This document shows, in pieces, positions 8,153 through 20,100 of a DNA stretch of 64,000 nt. Numbering within the stretch: position 1 is the stretch's first letter; each line of letters begins with the position of its first letter. The position numbers and the translations under genes are program-made. Below the pieces are notes generated by a model. That model was not told the DNA's origin. It worked only from the letters and a program-made list of their open reading frames with translations, and searched no databases. Source of the DNA: Clostridium sp. CAG:433 (GTDB lineage: Bacteria; Bacillota_I; Bacilli_A; RF39; UBA660); contig FR893565.1 of NCBI GenBank assembly GCA_000433675.1, positions 1 through 64,000 on the forward strand, in the 5' to 3' direction.

Positions 8153-11100
8153 CACTTTTCTTGATAGTTTTCTTTGCTCTTTAAATGCGAAGTATAAACC
8201 AAGAATTATTGATACCATCGCAACTATATAAATTATATATTTTATTTGATTTACTCCTGTTTGGATTGTTATTATTAAATATGCTAATGCTGATTCTATT
8301 ACTTTTCTCTTTTCATTAGTATTTTCTAAGATATTTCCATTTACTTTTCCATCTTCTGTTATTGTAAATTCTATATCTTTATTATCACTACTTACTAGTT
8401 TATAACTTCCTTCTTCAAGATTATTTAAATATATTCTTCCTTTTATTGAAGTCATTTCACTATTATTTGATCCCGTAATATATCTACCTACTTCTTCGTC
8501 CTTTTCCATATTTAATAATTTATATTCATTATCTACTTTCTTATACAAATTATATGTATTTTCTGTTGATAACTTACTTCCATCACTCATTTCATATACA
8601 ATTATATTTTTTCCATTTTGATTTATATTTAATACTTTTTCTATTGTATTTATTATACTTGCACCTATACTCTCTGATGGAGCTGAATCAATTATTGTAA
8701 GTGTTCCATTCTTAACAAAACTATAATCTCCATATGTTATTGTATGTCCATTTAAATATAGATTTATAATTTTATTTTCTGGTACTATTATATCTTCAGT
8801 TAATTCTATATCTTTATATATTACTATATTTGATTCTGTATTATCTTTAACTGAATTAATTGCTGTTTGTAAACTAGTAAAGTTAATTCCATTTACCATT
8901 GCTACTCTTTCATCATCAGCAATTACAACTAAATAACCAACTTTTGTATTGTTTGTTGTATCATCGCTTATAGAAAGTTTATAACCCGGTTCTATTTCTG
9001 TTATTGTTCCAGAAACAGGAGCAGTACCACCAATTAATTTACCATCATATAAATTAAATGTTCCTGCATTATTTACAGCATATTTTGATCCTTGAATTAC
9101 TGGACTTGTAATACTTATTACTCCACCTTTTTCACCAATATTCAATACACCTTCATCATTATATATGCACTCTGTACTACCTGATGTATAGTTACCACTA
9201 GTTATATTTAAAGTACCTTTATATCTATTATTAAATACCCTATTTGAACTATTAACACTATTTAACGTTGAATTAGAAACTGTTAGTGTTGAATTATTAC
9301 TTATATATGCAGTACCTGATAGAGTGTCTATAATACTACTACCACTATTATTATTTAATACAAATCCTTTTGCAGTAGCATTTTGAATTTTCAACTGACC
9401 AGTATTAATTATTTTGGATAATATACCTCCAGTTATATTTGTAATTTTATTATTTGTTAATCCTGATACTGTTCCACCAGTCACATTTACTGTTCCTGAA
9501 TTTTCAAAGGAATTCATAATACCAGAATTTTGAGTAAATATTCCACTAGAAGAGTTTGTACCTGATATTGTTCCTCCATTATTATTAATATTACCATTGT
9601 TTGTTACTGCAAAGTCACCACCAGTTATTTCCATAGTTCCATTATTTTCTATTGGAGACTCATAATCTATCTTGCCTGATGACACATTATCAATCATAGT
9701 TACTGAACCATTATTTATGAATGGTATATTAGATGTATAAATATTTTTACCATTTATATCAAACGTCATATTCATATTTTCATTAACAATTCCACCATCA
9801 ATTTTATTTGTATAAATCCATACATTATCAAGTAATTGCAATGTATCATTATTTGATATCTCATTAACTGCAGACCTTATATTATTATATTCTTTATTAC
9901 TTGTAGTATTTTTTATAACAGGTGTATCAACTAAATAATAGCCATCCGTTGATACCTTAACATTATAGCCATCTTCAACTTCTATTGGTTTTGAAATATT
10001 TTTCTTTACAATTCCATCGTAGAAATATAGATTTAAATATGTAGCAGTAATTCTACCACTAATCATTGGATCTGTTGTTGAAACATTAGAGTCCCCTTTT
10101 ATACCTAAAGTTACATTTATATCGCCCTGATTTTTCATAGGTGAAATAGAACCTGTAACTGTTCCAGATTTAATAATTACTGTTGGAGTCGATGTATAGG
10201 AATACATATCATAAATACTTGTTATTTTTCCTGATTCCATTGTAACTCTACTTACACCTATAATATTTTTTACAGTTGATGAAGTTATTGAAACTCCTGA
10301 TTGATATCCTTTTATATTTCCATCTATTTCAGTATTATTTAGAGTAATATTATCATAATCCGAAAGAATAACGGTATCTACTGCTCCACTATAATTTCCA
10401 CCTTCAATTGATAATTTTAATCCTCCACTATATGATGAAAATTTTGGACTAAACTTACCACAATTTACACTACTGTAATAAGAATTACAGTTTAATATAT
10501 TGTACTTTTGATTTTTCATTTCAACATTCTTTAAATTAATTGTATTCCCAACATGTTTACTTTGCATAAATATACCATTATAAGTATTTATTGTTGCACC
10601 ATCTACTTTTACTGTTGTTTCTGGATTAATTACGGTTAAGAATTTTCCAAATTTAAAATTGAAAATTCCTCCTATTATTTCTACACTCTTTGCGTCATAT
10701 GTTCGAATTAATCCAAATTCAGTTGCATCACTATCAGTTGTAGTCTGATTGCTAAATCTAGGGTCTCTAGTAATATTTGTATTATTTAAAATAAGCTGTC
10801 CAGTTAAAATATCAAGAGAATGTAATTCATCATCAGCCATATCATAATATTTAGATGTTATATTTGAATTACTAATATTTAAAATTGGGCTATTAGAACC
10901 ATAATTTTTAATAATACATCCATAAGACGATGATGTTATTGTTACACCTGTTATATTCATATTTGATTCATTTTTTATTAAACCAACATATTCAATAGTA
11001 CCTTTATTTAGTGTGAAATCTTTAGTATTAGTTATTGTTGATGATGATGGTATTGTAATATTATTTGCTGTAAATGTAGAACTATTTGTTATTGGTCCAG

Positions 11101-14100
11101 TAATATTATCATTTTCAGAAACAAGTATACCATTATTAGTTAATGCATCACTACTTCTAATTTGTGAATTTGAAATATTTATAGTACCATTATTTGTTAT
11201 TGACTTACCACTAGTGTTTATTTTTATAGAATCAACTGTTGCTGTTCCTGAGTTAAATATTACACTATTTGATGATGTTTTACCATAAGAATTGTATAAA
11301 ATTGATTCTTTAATATTTAATTCACCATTTACTTTATTACTTATCATTTCACATTCAACTGTACTTTCAATATATATTTTATTCAATTTTAATATTCCAG
11401 AATTATCGATAACATTACTTCCACCAGTATTATATATACCGCCATCATCAATTGATGGTGTTGTTTCATTATAATTACTATTTGTTATTGTTAACTCTCC
11501 TAAATTTGAAAGGAATAAAGCATTATTTTCATTTATTTTATAACCATTTACATCTATAGTAACATTTAATCCTTCTGGAACTACAGTTGCTTCAGCACTA
11601 GCAAGCGTTGAAATTTCACTTATTACTTGTATAGTATTACCATCTGTTGCTTCATCTATAGCCTTTTGTAAAGTACTATATTCTTTTTCAGTATCAACGT
11701 TTCTTGCAACCATTGTTTCTTTTTCATCTTTATGTAAATATTTTGAATTATCTACTTGAATTACAGTATATTCATCTTCAGTGTCATACACATTTCCATC
11801 AATTGGTGTTGTACCTGTGAATATTCCATCGTAGAACTTAAATACCGTTTTTGAACCAGTTTTTATACCCGCAGTTGTACCTGTTATTTCAGGATTAGAA
11901 ATTGATACATTTAAACTTCCATCATCGTTAGTATCACCTTTAATACCGAAAGTTATAGTATTTTCACTAGTATTTCGTATTGCAATTCCATCTGCAGATG
12001 TATATGTTCCACTAATTATATTAACATCACCAGTTGTAGTAGAATAAATTGCGCTATTTCCTGAACTACTAACATTTGAACCAGTTACTGTTATATTTGC
12101 CGTTCCCGTTAATTGGAATGGTACACAAGCAGCAACATATTTACCACCATTTACTATAACATTTCCTTTTTTAAAGTTTAAAATACCATATGTTGATGTT
12201 ACCATTGATGTTGATGTTATATTATTATTATTAAATATTGCACTATTACCATTATTAGTAAAGACATTATAATTATTAGTACTAAATACATTATTAGTAA
12301 ACTCAATAGAATTATCATTTGTTCCAATATATTTTAATGAAGAATTTAAGTCATGAATTTTTGCAATTCCTGAATTATAAATCAAATTATTTGCTTCACT
12401 ATAATTACCACCAGAAACATCAACATTTCCATTTGCACTTGTTTTTATGGCATATGATGTTTTAAAAGTTCCTCCTGTAATATTAGTTATTCCATCAGAA
12501 TAAACTGCAATATACCCTACTTCAAAATTTCCATCATTTATGTTTGTTGTTGCATCGCTAGAAGTATATATAATATTATCTGTATCATTACTAATATTTC
12601 TTATAGAGAATGTACCACCAGAAACATTTAGTTTAGAATTATTAGTTATAAATCTCATTGGCTTACTTGTTTTATAATTACCACTGAAATTATGAACAAT
12701 TGAACCAGAATTGAAATTCATATTACCATTGTTTATAAATGTATTTATATTGCTATAATAACATTTTAAATTAATTCCATTATTTTCCAATGTTCCATTA
12801 TTTTCTAATAAACTTTCTCCATAAACTCTACTAATTTCTGAAGAAGAATCAGACGTTTTCAATTTTAATGTTCCATTATTTACAATCAATGGATTTTGTT
12901 TTTTATAATATACTATTTTTTTGTCATCTAAATTTAATTCTATATTTTTATTAGAATCAACTGTAGAATTCAAAACCGTATATATATCTTTTATTATTTT
13001 TATTTTTGTTTGATTGTTATCGCCATTAACGTTTTCTATTGCTTCACTTAATGTTTTATATTTAGTTTCTCCAATTTGAGCAACATAATCTTTATCAATT
13101 ATTTTATTTAATGATATTTTATTTATGTCATTAGTATTTGAATAGTCAACATCATAACCATTAGGAACTAAATTTATTGAAGTATTTATTACTTCTTCAT
13201 TATCACTTATAAGAGTTCCATCATAATAATTTACAATTGACTCATTAATAGTTTCAATACTATAGTCAATAGTGTCAATAATAATATTATCACTACTAAC
13301 AGTTTCATCATCACTTCCAAGATTAATAGTTGAACCTTTTCCATAAATTCCTTTTTTGTAATTTAAAATTTTAAATCCATCATTTAAATTTAGTGTTCCT
13401 TCATTTGTTACTGCTGTAAGATTACTTTTTGTTGATGTCATGGTAGTATTTTCCGCTGTAAGTATACCTAAATTTTGAATTGTTCCATCAGCAAATTGTG
13501 TATTATTTATATTTGCATTTCCTCTATTTGATAAAATACCATTAATTTTAGAATTATTATATTTAAACTCTCCATCAGCGTAATTAGTTATATTCATTGC
13601 AGTTACATTTTCTTCTATAGTCATATTTTTAGAGTTTTCAATTTTTGTATTAACCATATCCATATTTTTCATTGTAACTGTACTATTTGAGTTTTCAAAC
13701 AAGGACATTGATTGAATAATTACATTATCCATATTTAATGTACATGAATTGAAATCAATACTATTTATAGTTGAATCTTTTATATCTATAGTACTACTAC
13801 CATTATATATATCTCCTAGTGTAGAATTATTAATTTCTACTTTTTTATTTGTATTTGAGCTAACGGTTCCTTCAATATAACTATTATTAATCTTAATATC
13901 CTTTTTACCCATAGAATACGAATTTTTTATTCCATTATCTATCGCTTGTGAACCGTATATATTTGAATTATTTATTTCAAGCATTCCTTTTTCACTTAAT
14001 TTAAACGCATAAGAGCTAGTTGATGATGGTACAATAATTGATGAATTATTTATAGTTAACTTATAAATAGATGAATCTATTATTGCAGATGAATAATTAT

Positions 14101-17100
14101 AATCCCTTATGATAACATTGTCTAATGTTAAGTCTGAATTACTTTGATTATATATAGAACCACCAACAAATGTATAACCTTTAATATTATTTTTCTTAAT
14201 ACTTTTTGTATATAATGAATAATTACTTGTTGATGCAATTGTTCCAGAACCTTCTACAATTTCACCTGTTTCTCTGTTATTAACACCATAAGCATATGCT
14301 CGAACATATCCTCCATTACCTATGCTCAATTTTCCATAATTATCTACGCCTGAAGATGAAGTTGAATTATCCTTTGTATAAACTAATGTTTTTTCAACAC
14401 TCAAATATGCACCTTCATTATTTTTTATAGCACTACTTGCAGAACTATAAATTGATGAAACATAATCACTATCAGATAAAGTTGGTATATCAATTTTCGA
14501 ATTAATTTCGTTTATCCTTAAACTTATTTGTGTTCTTGGTAGACATATTTTTAAATAATATTCTCCGATTTTCGTTGGTTTTAACTCGAAATTAAATGTT
14601 TGAGCTGCTGTTGACGTTCTAACAAATCTTTTTTGAACATCAAAACTAGATTCATTTACATTTTTATCACTACTCAAACCAATAGTTACATAACCAAATG
14701 AACTAGATGCTTTAGGGAGTGTTATCGTTCCTACTATAGATTTATATTTACTGTCAAAATTTATTTTATAATTTGAAAAAGTTGAATTCATATATGTTTC
14801 TCTAGAACTAATACTTATATTTCCATAACTAAATGAATTATAACTACACTTTTTCGTACTTGTTGAGTTGTTGCAAAAGATTGAAAAATCAGATGTATCA
14901 TATTTTACAGTTTTAAAATCAGATATTTGACTATTAAAATCTTCTATACGATTAGCATAAGTTGGAACATATTTAGAATCTGTTACTTTTAAACTACCGT
15001 TATTTGTAATAACTGGATCTGAAGATGTTGTTGTCAAAGTGTGACCATTTAAATCTAACTCAACACTTTTAGTACTTTCAATCTGCAATGAATTACTTAT
15101 ATTTAAATCCTTTATCAATTGAACAGTATCAACTTCTTTATTTAATGTAGTAGTAACACCATCATATCTTATGTAATCATTAGTCTTATCATCGTCATTT
15201 AAATATGTAATACCAATTTCAAAACTATCTGCATTCGTGTCTGATACTGGAAGATTTCCATCTTTTTCATAAGCAAATTGTAAATAATATATATTACCCT
15301 TTTCCAAAACTTTTGAAATTGTACCAGAAGAAGACTTATTACTTGTAACAAGTAAACTATCTTTCGAATAACTTGAGCTATTATTATAATTTATCTTTGT
15401 TAAATCATTTTTCATTAAATTAATGAATCCCATAGAATAGTTATCATTTTTAGAAATATTATAATTTATATCTATTGGCATATCACTAGTAGCATTTGTT
15501 AAATCTATTTTTATATATGATATTGCTGTTGTATTTGCAATTCCTTTATTTTCATTAGTAAATACACCTTTTTCGCTATTATAAGTAAATCCATATGCTG
15601 GTTCATTTTTTACATAAATATAATCTAATGTCTCATCCTCATCATTTATTTCTGTTTCTTCTTCTTTAACATCTTCTTTTATTAAATCAGGAACAAGTCC
15701 ATAATATAATGTTGTATTTTCTTCTTCACCAAGTTCTATATTAAATGGATCATTTTGTGTACCACTACCAGATGTTATTTTTACTTTAGGATTTAAATAA
15801 ACTGTTGGTTTTAAAACATAATAATTGTTTGCTGCTGGCATAGTATATAGAGCTGTTATCATTGCTGCCGTGAATGATGGGAATGATGCACCATAAATTG
15901 GACTCATTGTCATAAGTGGTGATGAAAGGTTTACACCCATCCAGTTATTATTTGATGAACAATCACCATATACATTAGAATTTGAACTCATACACTTGCT
16001 TCTGTCATTTCCTGAACCATCGCCTGAAGCCATTATATAATCGCTAGGATATGGAAGACCAACCTTACCAAACCATGTTGTTGTTCTATCAACTAAATCA
16101 GTTGTTGGATAACTCGAGGAATCAAAATCTGTTTTTCCGTTTTTATCCCCTCTTTCATATGTATACATCTGATATGGAGTTAAATTTTGAGTATCATTTG
16201 AAATTGCTCCTGTATTCCATAAAACTGAATCAATCATTGATTTTGCACTATCATTCAAGCCAATAGATGTAAAATCACAGAATGTAGTTGAAAGGCCTCC
16301 AGAATTCAAACATTTTCCACTTTTCTTATTCCAATACAAACTATTATTAGTAACAATTTCAGAACCTGAATCGTGAAGAACTTTATTATTTTCATAACCT
16401 GGATTTAATAACTTCATTACAGCTGCTTGTGACCATTCATTAACTCCATATCCGTTATTTACTTTTGAACTACTTGAATCCCAAACAATATTGCTTCCAA
16501 TAGAATCATTTCTAACTAGCTTTACTCTTTTTGCATAATTTCCATCAGCATCGGTTGTATTAAATATTCCTATTACTCTCCATAACTCGTTATTAAATTT
16601 AACATAATTTTTAGTATCTTTACCAATAAACCTAAAATTTGAATCTGCTGTTCCATCATCTGTTACATATGGAAGATTAGACTTATTACTATCATCAATT
16701 GTTCCTTTTAAATGAGGTAATGTACCAATATTTATAATATTATCAGTCACAGGAATAAGTGAAATGTTTTTTATATATGGATGTGGTTTACCTTCGGGAT
16801 TGTAACTTGCAAAATGCACATAATACACGCTTCCTTTTGGAAGAACATATTTATAATCACGGAAATCATAATAATTACTATTACCATTTATGTAATAGCT
16901 GTAATTTGAAAAAAATGACAACAATGTATTATTCATATTATTAATAATAAGTTCTTTTTTAGAATCTTTATTATTACTTGTTATATATATACTTGAATAA
17001 CTATTCAATGCTAAATTAAAATCTATTATTTTATCCGTTTTTGACTCTGTTAAATCAATCTTAACATATGAATCAAATTTTTCACCATAAGGTGCATTAC

Positions 17101-20100
17101 TTGAAATTGAATATCGATCATATGAAGAATCATAACTATCAATTCCATAATAATTTGTTCTTAAACTTGTAGATAAATCTATATTTTCTTTATCTCCTAT
17201 ACCTACCACATCTATTGAATTAATTATAAATTGATCTTTTGAATTATTATATGTATAATCTGGCTCTGAATAATTATCATATCCTTTAAAATAATAAAAT
17301 TGAAGATAATATTTTTTACCTTTTTTCAATGTTTGTGAATAATTGTATGGGCCAATATTATGTTGTGAACTACTATTGACATACATATAACCTAATGCAC
17401 TATAAGAAGCACTTGATAATTTAGAATTGTCCTCATTTATTACTATATTTCCGTAATTCCCATAATATAATGTATCTAGCGATGCATTAATTATTACTTC
17501 TTTATCTTCTGTTTCGTTTGTTAAATCAACTTCTATATATGAAAATGCTGTGGTATTTTGCATATATTGATTATTAGATTTTAATGTTCTTGTTGTTTTG
17601 TCATATTCAAAACCGTATGAACTCGATATAGTTTCAAATTCAGTATTTTCATCCACATCATATTTATTTATTTTTTGGAAAAACATGTCATAAATTGTAA
17701 CCATATTTGTTTCATTTTGAGAATATGTAGTATAATCCAATCTTATATAATATTTCTTACCTTTAGTTAAATAAAATTTATAATTATCTCTCTTAGTAGT
17801 ATCGTCTGTAGTTTTCGTTTGAGATATATTATTACCATAAGCATCATTTTCTCTTACAATTACTTCAAAGTTTCCATAATAAGTATCAATAGCATCACTT
17901 GAAATAAATAAATACTGATCATTCTCATATCCTGTTAAATCTATTACAGTATATGCTTTTACACTTTTACCTGGCTCTGATGATAGTGTATTTGTTTCAC
18001 TATCGTAAGTAAATCCAGTATCATCAACATTACTAAATCCTTGCATTAGATTAGTATTTGTTGTCGTAGGTTCAGACAATGTTCCGCTATTTGTATCTTC
18101 AACAGCTTTATCTATTTTAGTATAATAAACACCAGTTCTAACTATTCTTGCTTCTGCATCTTCTAGTATCTTTAATGTTGCGACTTGTCTATTATCACTT
18201 GTTACTACACTTGCATTATATAGATATGGTTTATCATTTACTTCACCTTCTATTGCAATGTTTCCTGCAATCATTCCATCGTAGAAATTAAATCTTCCTT
18301 TTGTATTTTTATCTATATATTCATTTACAACACCAAATGTTCCACCATTTATATATGGTTTTGTTGTTGATACTACTAATTCATCTTCTAATTCACCTAG
18401 TGTTAGTACACCTGTTGTTTCATTTTTTAATGCTACTCCTGCATTATTTACTATACTTCCTGCTTCTTCAGCATTATCTTTTATTATTAAATTTCCACCA
18501 TTATTTATTGTATATGTATCTTTTACTCCTGTTATTGTTTTTCCATTTATATTAAGAGTTATATCTTGTCCTTCTAATACTTCTACACTTTCTTTTGTAT
18601 CTGTTACCATTTCTATTGTGCATTGGTTACTTGGACATGCTTTTATCGCTCTTTCAAGTGAGCTAAAGTTTTCATATAAATTTTCATCTTCAAATAGTTT
18701 ATTTTCTCTTCCAATTATTCTTGCAACTATTTTTTCTTCAGTTTTAACTGTTATTTCTTTTGCTTCACTTAAGTTTCCAGCAACATCTTCTGCTATTACT
18801 TTTATTTTATAATCATTTCCTGATATTAAATCATTAAATGTATATGTACTATTTTTTTCTTCATTATAGTTCTCAGTATATACTATTGTTGTTTCTAATA
18901 AATCATCTTTATATATATGTATTTGTTTCATTCCTGATTCATTATCTATTGTACTTACATTTATATCAAAACTTGTTCCTGATACATTTGTTTCATTTAA
19001 TGAATTTATTATTGGTTTTATTTTATCTATATTTGTTATGTCATGTGATTCTGTTATACTATCTACATTTTCTTTTACCGATTTTGCTACTACTGTGCAG
19101 TTATAATCTATATCAAATGGTCCTGTATATTCTTTATATTCTCCTGTGTCTATTTTATATAGATATTTATAATCTTCATGACTTGATGTTATTGTTACTG
19201 TTACTTTATTGTTTGTCCACTCTGTTGGCACATGGCTTATACTTGGTTTTTCTATTTCTTCATATGAACTACGCAATATCATATTATCTATTACTGGTAA
19301 ATTAAAGTCATATTCTTTATCATTTAATGTCCATGTTTTAAACAAATTATGTTCTTTTGTTGGATTCTCACTTGGTTTAGTTGCCTTTAATCCATATTTA
19401 ACTTGTTCTTGTTTAAATAAGTTATCTCCATCCATGAACTTAACTGTATATTCATTTGCTTCATATACAGAATAAAGTGTTGTATCTTTTGTTATTTTTG
19501 TACTAAAGTCATAGGCTGTACCATTTTCTCCTAGTGACCAATATTTAAATGTGTGTCCAACTTTACTTGGATCTGTTTCTGGTTTTATAGCGGCTTTATT
19601 ATATTCTATAGTTTCATCTTCTATATATTTAGTGCCATTATCTATAAATGATACTTTATAATTATTTACACTATATACTGAGTAAAGTGTTATATCTTTT
19701 GTTATTTTTGCATTAAAGTCATAGGCTACACCATTTTCTTCTAGTGACCAATATTTAAATGTATGTCCTTCCTTACTTGGATCTGTTTCTGGTTTTAATG
19801 CGACTTTATTATATTCTATAGTTTCATCTTCTATATATTTAGTGCCATTATCTACAAATGATACTTTATAACTATTTACACTATATACTGAGTAAAGTGT
19901 TGTATCTTTTGTTATCTTTGTATTAAAGTCATATGCTACACCATTTTCATCTAGTGACCAATATTTAAATGTATAACCTTCTTTTATTGGATCAGTCTCT
20001 GGTTTTACTGCAATTTTATTATATTTAACTTTTTGTGTATCACCATATGCATTACCTTGATCTATAAAATTAACGTTATATTCATTTATATTATATACCG

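Noticed and set aside
19480..20060. Regular 210-bp repeats as a CRISPR array
   Set aside because: Units are far too long, lie within a coding frame and encode protein repeats; no cas gene is near.
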